Assembly (NCBI GenBank): GCA_934045075.1
Contig: OW203721.1
Coordinates: 20,070,714 to 20,134,713 of the forward strand
Direction of reading: 5' to 3'
DNA: 64,000 nucleotides
Origin: Yponomeuta sedellus
Lineage: Eukaryota > Arthropoda > Insecta > Lepidoptera > Yponomeutidae
Below, in pieces: positions 1 through 34,750 of the stretch. Position numbers and translations under genes: made by a program. The first letter of the stretch is position 1, and every line of letters starts with the position of its first letter. Below the pieces are notes generated by a model that saw only the letters and a list, made by a program, of their open reading frames with translations, did not search any database and had not been told where the DNA came from.

Positions 1-90
1 TCGTGCCCGTAGCCGCCTTGATGCGATGCGCCGCTCACTAGCGCGGTCGCCTGGTCTTTAGCTTTCAGGATCTGTTCTTTATCCGATGGT
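1..90 (-). CDS. Partial exon of an unidentified gene at the window edge
   Basis: Read on the minus strand, a pyrimidine-rich stretch ending in AG (bases 92-91) is followed by sequence open in one frame to the window edge. The frame uses one base to complete a codon from the previous exon, then gives about 29 residues beginning PSDKEQILKAKDQATALVS. The other two frames stop early, and the base composition is more GC-rich than the surroundings, as in the proven exons nearby. I do not recognise the protein. It lies downstream of DNAJC11 on the same strand, so it belongs to a separate gene that continues to the left. Confidence 0.4.
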
Positions 91-756
91 CTAGAAAAAA
101 GGGAATAACATGGTTATGGATCAATACAGTCTCAATCGTGTGCTAGTATTTGAAAATTCAAGATCTGGATTTAATCTATAGAGTCCGGACTAGCTTCTTC
201 CGGACTCATTTTAAAAGAAGCCCAGTTGCCGCTACAGACTGCCGCCTCTACTATCTTTAAAGCCTAGCTCTGGTGTGGCTTCCCGGAGGGATCGGCGCCG
301 GCCTTCTACGTTGCTATCGAGGCAACACGGCGCGTCATCCTATCCAGCCAAGGGGAGTACCTATCGGCAGCGTGAGCTGAACCAACTTAACTGGTGTAGG
401 GCACGAACCTATTTCCCACAAACCACTTCTTTTCTTTTTGTAAATAAAATTTTGTTAATATTGTAAGTATCTTACATTATTATTTCTACCCCTGTCTTCC
501 CCAAGTGCGACATTGTATAATATTAAAGGCCAGTTTCTAAATCGAGAATTTCGCTAAGTTAATACTGAACTGTAGTGCTGTCTCTGCGGATTTCTTAGAA
601 AAGAGCGTGACAGAACGTTACTTAAGTATTTACTTAGCGTAGGTATCGAACTCCACCGAAACGGCTTCACCGATTTTTACGAATATTTGTGTATATTTGG
701 TAGGTCTGAAAGGTCGTTCTTATAGATATGGAAAAACAACGTTCGCGGGGATCAGC
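91..756. other. No gene recognised
   Basis: Mostly AT-rich sequence, with a GC-richer stretch at 230-420 ending in an AATAAA-like signal near 440. This could be a 3' UTR or an old retrotransposon tail. No open frame here resembles a known protein. Confidence 0.3.
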
Positions 757-934
757 TATAGTGTGGCCATTAGTGCTGTGCACTCCCTTAGGTATGCGCG
801 CGGAGAGAGGGGGGGGGGCTTGGGGAGAATCGGCTGCTGCGCTCTGTCAGTGCGCCGTCAACGCTCTTTTTTCTTCGCCTCCTACCTCGCCGCGCATACA
901 TCAGGGAATGCACAGCACTAATGGCCACACTATA
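757..934. repeat. MITE with TA target duplication (Tc1/mariner-like)
   Basis: Inverted arms of about 32 bp begin TAGTGTGGCCATTAGTGCTG and match the reverse complement at the other end with one mismatch. TA flanks both sides. The roughly 175-bp interior carries no coding sequence. The TA duplication suggests Tc1/mariner mobilisation. Confidence 0.6.
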
Positions 935-1401
935 GTGATTTTTTAAACTATTATGACTGCTAACAAATAAAGTGGCTAATTCAAATTAATTGGTATTCTA
1001 TGCTCAATGCCGCCATATGAAACGAATATAAAATTAAAGTATTCTATTTTGATAGGTATGCTATAATAAGTTTATAGAATAGTAAGATAATACGGAATTA
1101 AGGCGCTACGCGGTGCTAACAAGCGCCACCAATTATTTTCACTTTCACTCTCACCTTCAATGAAAAAAATATATTTTCTTTTATAACGCGTCTTTGGAAT
1201 AAGTGAAGATCATCAATGTTAATAAATATTTAGAACCTACTGACAAGAACTTACGTCCAAGAATCTAGAACTTTAAAGATGTTTTGCCAAAAACGGCCGT
1301 TTTTAGCGGGAATCGATAGTCCTAGGTTGTTGATCCTAGGCCCAGTAAGACTAAGTTCTAAAAATAGTTGCCACAGTTAAGACTTCTCAAGTTCTGATAC
1401 T

Positions 1402-1504
1402 GATATCAACCCTTGTATGTCCCCACTGCTGGGGCACGGGTCTCTTTCTGCATCGCAGGAAGGTTAGGCCATACTCCACCACGGGGGCCAAATCCGGGTT
1501 AGTG
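1402..1504 (-). repeat. 5S-derived SINE, 3' fragment
   Basis: About 100 bp matching the 3' end of the 5S-derived SINE seen in full at 14132-14488 and 54334-54698. It keeps the CAGCAGTGGGGAC tail motif (reverse orientation here) and lacks the 5S head. Confidence 0.7.
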
Positions 1505-1540
1505 TAGTTCACAAGTTCTCTCTTTGAAAAAACCTATTAT

Positions 1541-1880
1541 AATACAACCCCAAAAACCTATTTAGAGGCTAAAAATTCCACCCATGCCGCGATTCGAACC
1601 CGCGACCTCTGGCTATCGTGCCAGCGCTCTTTCCAACTGAGCCAATGGACGACTCACCGGCATCAGTGAAATTTCGAACCTCTTTACAACACTCTCTGTA
1701 TTACGTACAGGCAGCGACATCTGGCTGAAGTAAATTGCATCACTTGCAGCCCCGAGTACCTACTTTGCAGTTAGGTTTTTACATCGGAATTATATCGCTG
1801 GACCCAGATGATTATATTCTTTTTTTTTCTTTCTTTTTTTAGCACGGGTTAGTGCATTAAAAATAATATAACTATTATAA
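1541..1880 (-). repeat. tRNA-like SINE, near full length
   Basis: On the minus strand it carries a tRNA-like region with a B box (GGTTCGAATC) and a GGCTCAGTTGG A-box region. It is bounded on one side by AATAGGTTTTT and on the other by TTTTTAATGCACTAACCCG. Copies recur at 35968, 42155, 43105, 45176, 50085 and 58384. It is not a functional tRNA gene: the cloverleaf is imperfect and the unit recurs with the same flanks. Confidence 0.7.
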
Positions 1881-1965
1881 TACAAGTTATGACTTTTATT
1901 CCGATGGCGATAGCGCGAGCAACATAATATAATGCTTGCGAAAGTTTTATCTAATTCAAAAAGTG

Positions 1966-1971
1966 TTTATT
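1966..1971 (-). terminator. DNAJC11: Probable polyadenylation signal of DNAJC11
   Basis: AATAAA on the minus strand, 35 bases beyond the stop codon at 2006-2008. It is the nearest canonical signal, so a very short 3' UTR is inferred. Confidence 0.5.
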
Positions 1972-2005
1972 TAAGTCCTAGTTATATTTTGCTTTTAGAT
2001 TAGTG

Positions 2006-25588
<23,583 letters not shown>

Positions 25589-26050
25589 TTTAACTAAAAT
25601 TCTGAATTATCAGTCGCAGGTAGGTAACCAATGCTTTCTTTTCTGTGTGGTGCTCTTTTTAATTTCTTTTACCGCCGTCAGTCATAGATGTCGCTAGGGT
25701 AGTTAAACACAGATTACTAGAAAAAGAGGTTCCCATTCACCGTCATACTGATATTTATAACTGACTGCGAAAAATAAAATGGCTACACAATGGCTCATTA
25801 AGGCTGACTTGCACCAGGTTCTTATGATCAAAAGAGCATGGGCAAAAATGTATGGAGCTTGGTCCAAGGAGCTCCACGATTGAAACATATGCCAAAGTAA
25901 AGGCTCTTATGCTTACTTCAAAGTGACAGAAGGGCATCAAAATTCGCGCCTCCGCCGCAAAGAAAGCAGCGTTTCATTGCACAATAATATTAAAGTATGT
26001 CCTATCTATAGAAAACCAAGTTAAATACTATGAACATGAACATATAAGGA

Positions 26051-26130
26051 GGAGCGGGTGATCGTGCTTTTCCACTATAAAGGGAAATTTCCCGCCAGGC
26101 AGATCGTATGCCTAGGGACGGCCGGTCCAA
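26051..26130. repeat. Short repeat, inverted partner at 29178-29255
   Basis: About 80 bases (GGAGCGGGTGATCGTGCTTT to ACGGCCGGTCC) repeated in opposite orientation at 29178-29255. Both copies have GGAGCGG/CCGCTCC-like ends. Either two copies of a tiny MITE or the ends of a 3.2-kb element. Confidence 0.4.
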
Positions 26131-27240
26131 CTATTGGCAAACTATGGCAAATTGCTTCTATCGGCTAAAAGTACTGTACAGGATACGGGACTACCTCAGT
26201 GTAGACATGAGAGTCAAATTGTGTGAGTCGCTTGTGCTGTCCAAACTAAACTACTGCGACGTTGTCTATGGGGGTTGTTTGCTACACAGGTCTGAAAGGT
26301 TGATACAGCGTGTGCAGAATGCGTGTGCTCGGTTCTGTTTCAAGATTCCCCCCCGATCCCATGTCACGCCTTATTTGAACGACGCGAATCTGTTGAAGAT
26401 GGACGCACGACGAATGCTTCATCTTGCCGGCCTGCTGTTCGGTGTCATCAAGTCGGAGACACCCGAAAACTTGTTCAACAAGATTGAGTGGTCTCGTAAC
26501 AAGTACCGTTGCAAGTCGAGAACAATAATACCGGCGCATCGAACTGCAGCCTTCCGAGGAAGCTTCAGATTCGCGGCGTCTAAATGCTGGAACAACATTC
26601 CTCCTCCTCTTAGAGACCTTACAAGCAAATATGCCTTTAAGGTAAAACTTAAAGGCTATTATGTATCCACGAAACCTAAACCTTTCTTTCTTTTCCAGCA
26701 TAAGATGCTACTCCTTCTATGTCTATCCTTCCATTATATAACTCGAGATCGCTTCATTAAATTTTGTTGTATAATATTACTATGCCGTATTGTGCTGTGC
26801 TGTGTAGTACTATATTGTATTGTATCGTATCGTATCGTATCGTATCGTATCGTATCGTATCGTATCGTATGGTATGGTATGGTATGGTATGGTATGGTAT
26901 GGTATGGTATGGTATGGTATGGTATCGTATCGTATCGTATCTTATCGTATCGTATTGTATTGTATCGTACGTCGTGGGTCTCGATGCGACTTTCCGTGAG
27001 TCACTGTCACCAGGCCCTTGCTGAAAATCAGTGCTGTGGGCAAAAAACCTGCAGCAAGTACTGAGCCTGAGGCCGTTTTACCGCCGCATGGACATGACCT
27101 GTATCCGCTTGCTGTGTTTTGTCGTATTTGTTTGTTTTTATTACTTTTTTTTATATTTTGTTCTATTCTACGATTTGTAGGTATATGTCTGTGTGGCGAT
27201 AAATAAATGTATTTCTTCTTCTTCTTCTTCTTCTTCTATT
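26108..27240 (+). mobile_element. Jockey/CR1-type LINE, 3' part of reverse transcriptase ORF
   Basis: 26130-26700 encodes the C-terminal portion of a non-LTR reverse transcriptase protein: VKLCESLVLSKLNYCDVVYG, then QRVQNACARFC, then FAASKCWNNIPPPLR. These are hallmark segments downstream of the polymerase core. The copy is 5'-truncated. The 3' UTR contains CGTAT/GGTAT pentanucleotide blocks and ends AATAAATG plus a TTC run at 27207-27237. The catalytic core is absent. Confidence 0.7.
26816..26972 (+). repeat. Pentanucleotide repeat in three blocks
   Basis: (CGTAT)n to about 26870, (GGTAT)n to about 26925, then (CGTAT)n again with a few variants. It sits in the LINE 3' UTR. Confidence 0.9.
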
Positions 27241-27559
27241 GTTAGTCGGACGTTATATTTATGCTATGTCATTGAAACACTTTGATTGCGAGATGCAGGA
27301 ATATTGGAGTTTGCTCGCCACAAACAAATTTAAAAAAATCTCTCGGACGGATTTTACTTATGTTAAACTTTATTTGGTAAGAAAAAAATATATCGATTTG
27401 TATTATTTTTATTCGTGGCAGCTCTTGGACCACTTTCACCCATTCTCATTTAGTATGAAGAAGTTTAGTTAAATGCTTTTGTCACGTGTGGCTAAGCTAA
27501 GATAATATATAGAATACCAAAAGGTCTCATTGGTCCGTCCTGGGGTGAATATGTAATTT

Positions 27560-28100
27560 TAGGCTTGCGGCTTTGGAAGCGATTGAACGTGGAGCTATCA
27601 GGCTGATTGGGGATGACGAATTAATGAAGGCAAGGTAGCAGCTTCTAGAGTGCCGTCGTAAGGTTGCTTGACTCTCTGCCTTCTACAATATGTATTTTGT
27701 AGACTGTGCACAGTGAACTTATACCCTCATCCCCTTTCTTCCATCAGACCACCAGACGAGGGGCTCAAACGCATGCTTTTGTCGTCGAAATTCCGTAAAT
27801 CTGCACCGAGTGATTCGCGAATGCTTTTAAATAAGAACGGCAAAGTTGTGAAACACGCTGCTGTCGTCTGTCTTTCAGGAGATATTAATCTGGATGTCTT
27901 TAAAAGTAGAGTCAACCGGCATTTTGCAGGTAAGCACGTAACATCGTAGACTCAATCTTCGCTTACCATCAGGAATGACGCGGATTAAGTGTAACCTATC
28001 TTACTTTATTCTTTGTTGTACACCAGAGCACATAGCTATTATAAAACATGTAAAGATAAAAAGTACAATTGGCGGCCTTATTGCTAAAAGCAATTTCTTC
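27560..28100 (+). mobile_element. Jockey-like LINE C-terminal remnant
   Basis: Across frames the sequence reads AIERGAIRLIGDDELMKAR, then ECRRKVACLSAFYNMYFVDC, then VFKSRVNRHFAGKH. This is a typical C-terminus of Jockey-like reverse transcriptase ORFs, with at least two frameshifts or stops. It is followed by a LINE tail-like 3' UTR to about 28100. Confidence 0.6.
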
Positions 28101-28348
28101 CAGACAACCTTACGTTACGACGGAAAGTTGCTGAAGGAAATAAGAGAGGGGTAGTCGGTGCAAATATGAATATATTAATTCACTACTTATATAAATAACA
28201 ATATACCTACATGTGTACAATATCAATATAAATATCATTACCGACGTACTCTTATAAAAAAAAGTGTCATGTTGATTTTTATCTTGCCGACAGAGTATTG
28301 TTTGTGGAAGTCTTAGCATTTATTATTAGTGATCTAAAAAAGAGTGAA

Positions 28349-28710
28349 GCGCTCGTGGCCTAGGCAAACCGAGTGATTGGAATCAATCACTTGGTTAAGC
28401 AACAGCAGGCGCGGTCAGGTACGGGATGGGTGAGCGTCCCGTGACTACCGCTAGTGGCATTTTTCCGAGCGCTTCCGTGCTTCGCAAGGCACGATAGGCC
28501 GTTGGTGCCGGCTGTCATGTAATGGCAGTCGTTAAGCCATGTCAGAGGCCTTATGGGCGGCTTGATAACTTCTGACAGTAAGGCCCGCCACTGTCTTACA
28601 ATCCTCCACCAACCCGGACTTGGCCCCCGTGGTGGAGTATGGCCTAACCTTCCTGCGATACAGGAAGAGACCCGTACCCCAACAGTGGGGACATACAAGG
28701 GTTGATAACG
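28349..28710 (+). repeat. 5S-derived SINE, full length
   Basis: GCGCTCGTGGCC start, GGTTAAGCAACAGCAGGCGC and GGATGGGTGA blocks, GGGTTGATAACG end. GATCTAAA occurs on both sides, a probable target duplication. Confidence 0.75.
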
Positions 28711-29177
28711 ATCTAAAGACCGATTTGAAAATAGTTACCTATATTTTACGAGAATGTGTTTCTTCCGTTGTGAAGGTAATTAACTGTGTCTATTATTATT
28801 CATTTATTGGTAATGATGTAACCTATTGTAAATATTATTCGTCATTCCTCATTGGTCCACCTTTTGCACGAAACTGTGAATGTAAATTCACAATGGTAGG
28901 AAGTATAATGACATACGGCCGCACTGCTGCTCAGAGACGTCCATTAAATTTAATGTTTATTTAAATATCATTATCTTTCACTTATTATATTATCAATTAA
29001 ACAGAAAAGGACACAATTTAAAAGAACTAATTCAGTTTTCCGGTGCCGATTATAAGACGTGTGGCGAGCACATGTCAGGTCTGCGCGCACACTGCAAACT
29101 CCAACATTCCTGCATCGCCCAATCAAAGTGTTTCAATGACATACCTTAGATACAATGTCCAACTAACAATTAGTTGG

Positions 29178-29255
29178 AGCGGCCGTTCCCAGGCATACGA
29201 TCTGCCTGGCGGGAAATTTCTTTATAGTGAACGAGCACGATCACCCGCTCTTCCC
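29178..29255. repeat. Inverted partner of the 26051 repeat
   Basis: Reverse complement of 26051-26130 with few changes (CGGGAAATTTC, GCACGATCACCCGCTC). See the 26051 entry. Confidence 0.4.
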
Positions 29256-29569
29256 TATATTCGTTTTACTGTAAATAACTTTTTATCCTTACATTATTTG
29301 TCTACAAATATTCGAAAACAAGACTACTGACGGAAAGACGTTAGTCATAAATAAATTCATATCGGCCCAATTTTCAAAAACGAAAACAGCCAATTTCGAA
29401 ATTGTTTTTCGATAACACCCATCTTTAATCTACAGAAAAAGAATTAATTTTTTTTTTTACATATATCCATACGTGTCAAGTACATTAAGTTTTTGGGTTC
29501 TGCCGTTGTTGGGTAAAAAAAAGTTCCCATCATAGACAATTGTCATTAATTTTTATTCTCCGTCTACGG

Positions 29570-29800
29570 TCGCGTCGAATAATATTGTTTTCTGTGGCCG
29601 TCGTCGTCGAACGGAGTGATTGGAAAAATAGCAGTTCCAAGAAAACGATAAAAAGCTCTCTCTTGTAAATAAGTTATTGACCAGTGTTAGTGAATTATGA
29701 ACATTTAAATTTTAAGTTATTATTGTTTATATAGTGTGCTAAATGTTCTATTACAAATTAGTCACAAAGTTTAATATTGAAGACGCAAACGGCTGAAAAT
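29570..29800 (+). other. WDR47: Possible 5' non-coding exon of WDR47
   Basis: The first WDR47 coding exon starts with an acceptor only 19 bases before the ATG, so an upstream untranslated exon must exist. Here a GC-richer stretch (CGTCTACGGTCGCGTCG) is followed by transcript-like sequence ending GAAAAT|GTAAGT at 29801, a strong donor. Inference only; the promoter would lie at about 29400-29580. Confidence 0.3.
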
Positions 29801-32800
29801 GTAAGTCTGACTCAAGCAAATTCTTCTGTGTACAGTTTTTGTAACGGTATCATCGGGAATCCAGTTTTGCGTTTATTTTTAATATATTCATACATTTAAT
29901 ACGCATCTGTAGCCTTCCGCTAAAAGGTCCAAAATCTGGCAAACTATGTGTAGGCGGTTGTTTTCTAGAAGCTGAGTTGCCACTCATGAATCACTCTACG
30001 AGATGGATTTTCGTATTGGATTACATACCTCACAACAATTTGTACAAGATGATGTATATAAGCAGTTCTGCAGGAATGTTTCTATTTGTGGAATGTGACA
30101 AGTGTCAGAGATGCCCCAATAATTTCACTAAGTATTGAAGGCACATAGCTTCACATTCATGGCATGCTATCACTGTTCGGCTTTCTCCATAGCCGCCGGA
30201 GTCTAATTTGTGATACAAACCTTGTTTATTAATTTTTGTTCACCTTCTACACTTTTCTGCTGTGAATTATGTTTACATTTTTAATCTTTACTTTATTCGA
30301 GTTAGACTAGTCAAATTCTAATTCAATTCTAATGTATTGTAAATCTGAACCAGTAATAGTTCTTGTGACCCCCCAATTAGACCTGTATTTTGGCAAATGC
30401 TTCTGTTTGGTGACTTCTTTCAGGGATTATAATATATCTCTTAAATACTGGCTGTCTTATTTATAAAAACATGATTTGTCTAAAGTATTCCTTAGAGTAA
30501 TTTTATTTTAATCAGTTGTTTTTCGTTTTTATTTGTTTTTCCTTGTAAAATCTACAACATACACCATTGCTTTAATCTATCTATGTCTATTTAGGTATGT
30601 TGTAGCCTTTTAGTAAATTACTGTTACACATAGATGTATGTCTCTATTGAACAACGCTACTCCAAATAAGAAAAGTGGAACAAGTGGACACTGGTCTACT
30701 TTTCTCATTATAACATTAAACAGTTCAACCGATTGGTGGTATAATTGTATGTCACTTGACCAATAAAAGGATTGTAGGGATTGTTTTATGAATTTTAATT
30801 ACTTACCCAACTTTCTTTTGTAATGGAAGTAAATCATAATGCATCCTGGCTTTTTATTCACATCGTGGTACATCTTATAGAGCAAAAAATCTTGTGTGCT
30901 TAATCAAAAAAACTTAAAGTTAAAATGATTGAAAACTAGCTGACCCAGCGAACTTCGTACACACATCACAATCCCCAACACAAATAAGAGTTTTTCAAAG
31001 TAGTGCAGTATCTGTGACCATTCAATGAAATCTTTCGATGTACAGTCATTTTGGAAAGTCAACATTCTTGTGAGTCTCACCTCCTAAACTTGTGCACATA
31101 TTATGAATTTGTATAAAATTACAGTAATTGGCGCTATATTTAATTCATTTATAGGAACACACAACGACAAATGATGGTTTGGTGTGGAACTCATTATTAT
31201 AAGGAACCATGCATTTTATATTTTTTAAGAATACTTTTTAAACTTTTAAAATAATAAAGGATTTGTGAAAATAATGCCCATTATATGCAAGTTTTAAAGT
31301 CTTACATAAAAACGCTTAAAATATTCGCTAAGTGCCGTTTAAATACAATATTCTGTGGTGGAGATTATACAAAAAGTTATAAACACTAGGGCATGCTTGT
31401 AAGGGGGGCTTTAGAGGAGGCATATTTTTATAAATATACTGAAAAAAGATAGACTGAAAAATGTATAAATGAAATGAATGGTTATTAAAATCATACTCTA
31501 TCTACTCACTCCGTAGGCGGCACCTAGTAACTAACTGTTTTTTAATATTATTTTTACATATATTATTTAAACCTCTAATAATATAAAAAAATCATTCAGT
31601 AGTCATCATAAAAAATTAGCAATGCAGTAAATCAACTAAAACTTCATAATTAATTGAGGTCGATTATCATAAAGAACAAGCAGCCATACATCTGGCGCGT
31701 AATAGAATCCAATGGAGAGAGCTGGTGGCGGAATCTGTCCTTAGTCATGTCCCTCAGCCATGAGGAAACGACGAAGAAGAGATCATAAAGAATCGAATTG
31801 TTAACTATTAATAGAAAGTGAATAAATTGATCTGTAAAAAGTTAAATTGTGAGATTCGTAATTTAAACGTGGCCTAGGCAGTAAAATAAATTGTTACTGT
31901 CACTGGTTTCTGGTTTCCCAAAAAATTCACTGGTACGTGGTATGGTAACTCTTATCAAGAGTGACATAAGAACAAGTTTGTCAGTGATTGTATGTGTTGC
32001 TCCTAAATGACTTGTTAAATTGTTAGAGTAATAAAACTTTCTTTAGATTTCACATTCATGTTATGTAAATAAACTCAAAGCTACGACGTTGCAACCACAT
32101 AGCTAACCGAAGCTCAACAACATACAGATTTAGCTTTATGTTATAATTGTAGGGTACCTCAAAACAAAAAACTAAACCCTTGTAAGATCACTTTATTGTC
32201 CAACCGTCCCTGTCTGTCAAGACCTTTTCTCTGGGAAACGAAATTAAAACGGTATACTCAAGACACAGTTCCTCGAAGTTGTAAAAAAAAAACAAAGTTC
32301 TATATTAACGCAAAAAAAGTATGTTTCGATACTCCAGGGAATCAAAATTCATAAATCGTATTATACTACAAATAGAGAAAACATTCTAAAACTGTACATA
32401 TGTAATTTCTAAATTAACGCAAAAAATATATATAACGATACTCAAGGGAATCAAAATTCATAAATCATATAGAGGGAAAATTCTGAAAACTGTGCATTTA
32501 TGTAATTAAATCATTAAAAAATTAAAGAATTTCGGGAAATGCTCAGAAAAAAGTAACACTCGATTCCTAAACTATTTATTAAGTAATGCGTAAGTACCTA
32601 TCTACCGTCAAATTTACAGAACTATCGGTGCGCTAGTTCGATTTGCTCTTGGCCGGTTTTTAGAAATAGACAGTCAATCTACTCTGGGCAATTGCAATAT
32701 ACGAGTATGTAGTAAGTAGGTAGTAGGTTTTTATTTTTTCATTTCAGATCTGCTTTGCTATCTTTACACCTCCGTATTAATGTAGGTACTTATAATGATA

Positions 32801-33253
32801 TTTAGGTAAGTAAGGGCCGATTCGACCAAACTATTTATGCTTGGTATAAGTGCTAATCTAATTGGTATAAATCTAGAATTTAACAAGAGAATTTCTCGAT
32901 TTATTCCAAGATTAGCACTTATACCAAGCATAAATAGTTTGGTCGAATCGGCCCTTAGTGTAAGGATTGTTATTTAATTAATTTGTCTATGGTGGCCTAC
33001 ATTATAACATCATCGTCTTGATAGCTTTGATCTGATGTTTTACCAATGCGTATATGAAGCTGCATAAAAAAAAACTAAGTTGCAGTGAACTGTATTCATT
33101 TTGACAGCATTGAAATACAGTGAACTGTCCATATCAACCCACGTAGATCTGGGTATCATAATTCACTAACGTTATCATCCAGAACATGCGGAGCGTGATG
33201 ACAAAAAAAAAGACTTAAATAAAATTGCTCAGCTTCGTCGTTGATTGTTACAG
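29801..33253 (+). other. Probable first intron of WDR47; no gene seen
   Basis: AT-rich. It contains a Helitron-like end (CTAGCTGACCCAGCG at 30938), a fragment of the 'GGTGCGC...CTTGGCCGGTTTTT' repeat at 32616-32662 and the hairpin MITE at 32813-32955. It ends with GTTACAG at 33247-33253, the WDR47 exon 2 acceptor. Confidence 0.4.
32813..32955. mobile_element. Hairpin MITE with 47-bp perfect arms and TA duplication
   Basis: The arms 32813-32859 and 32909-32955 (starting AGGGCCGATTCGACCAAAC) are exact inverses. TA on both sides. The 49-base loop is unrelated. Tc1/mariner-like. Confidence 0.8.
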
Positions 33254-33272
33254 ACGTTAGGAAAGTGTGGCA

Positions 33273-34750
33273 ATGCCTTCGACGCATCTGAACCTGCGCG
33301 AGGACGACGTGGTGCGGCTGGCGCTGGAGTTCCTCCACAACCGCGACCTGCACATCACGCAGCTGTCGCTGGAGCGCGAGACCGGCGTCATCAACGGCAA
33401 CTTCGCCGACGACGTCCTCTTTCTCAGACAACTCATACTAGACGGCCAGTGGGACGACGTCTTAGAATTCATCCAACCCCTCAGCGCCCTCAAAGCATTC
33501 GAGTCCGACAAATTCAACTACGCTATCATGAGACACAAATATATCGAACTGTTATGCATTAGGTCCGAAATTAAAGCATACAACAATGTGGAGAATATTG
33601 TCGACGAAGTCGTCAAGGTGCTAAATGATTTAGAAAAGTTGGCGCCCTCCAAAGAAGAGTATTCGAATCTGTGTTTGCTGCTTACATTGCCTAGCATCAC
33701 TGATCATGCGCAGTTCAAGAAATGGAATCCGAGCAATGCCCGCGTGGAGTGCTTCCGCGAGGTGTATCCGCTGGTGGAGCAATTCTTGCCGTGCGACAAG
33801 AAGTCCAGCAGCACAGCCGTCTCCAAGTGTGCTAAGAATGACCGGCTCATGCAGCTGCTCATCAAAGGGATCTTGTATGAAAGCTGCGTCAACTACTGCC
33901 AAGCCAAGGCTACTGGCTCCAAAGAGGCGCAAACGAACGAAGTGAATTTCTCTAGGCTGCTGGATGGTTCAGGATTTGACGAGTCAGACTTGAGTTTGTT
34001 GTCATGGCTGCAGTCGATTCCCGCCGAGACGTTCAGCGTGCCCTTCGAGCAGCGCATGCTGAACGTGGACGTGGAGAAGCTGGAGCGGCCCTCGCTGCAT
34101 ACCTCGTGGACGGAGCACATGCTAGTGACGCCCATCAAACCGCGCACTTTCCCACATCTGGCGATGCCGTTCCGACGGCCGCGATCCGCCGCCGACGCCA
34201 TGACGCGCTCTCTGCGCCCGCTGCCCGATGGCGCGCCACGCCACCCCGCCGTCATGGCGCTCTCGGCCCTAGACTACGGACCCTCGTCTTCGTGCTTCGC
34301 TGGCTTCCACTTGACAGGCATAAAGGGCAACAAGCTGATGAACACGTCCGTAGACAGGCTCTTCGACAACAAGAACGGCGATAGCGTGCTCAATGGGCTG
34401 AACGAGTCACTGAAGCCAATCGACGAACAGTTGAAGCCTGTCGGGGAGTTTAAGACGAACGAGAGTAGTGTGGGGGCTTCGAATGCGACGACGCCCGAGC
34501 ATAGGGGGCAGGACTATTCCGTGTCCACGTCGGTGTCGACGACTGCGGCGTCGACTGAGCGTTCGTCACTGGCTGAGCGGGTCCCACCAGCCCTCGCCCC
34601 GGCCCCCGCTCCCATCTCCGCCGCCGCTCTGCCCGGGGCTGAAGGAGACTTCCGCCGAGACCTGCTCAAGGAATACCAGATACAGAAGCAGCGGGAGTGC
34701 GATGACTATCTTAGGAATCTTTGCTCCACTGACATGAGGCAGCAGAAACA
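33273..34750 (+). CDS. WDR47: WDR47 coding exon 1 (LisH/CTLH region)
   Basis: 1,478 nt. The acceptor GTTACAG ends at 33253, so 19 bases of 5' UTR precede the ATG. It ends MRQQKQ with the last codon split (CA|GTGAGT). The exon is much more GC-rich than its surroundings. Confidence 0.88.

Noticed and set aside
33893..34255. Minus-strand frame opposite WDR47
   Set aside because: Shadow of the WDR47 coding exon; the plus-strand LisH/CTLH protein explains the sequence.
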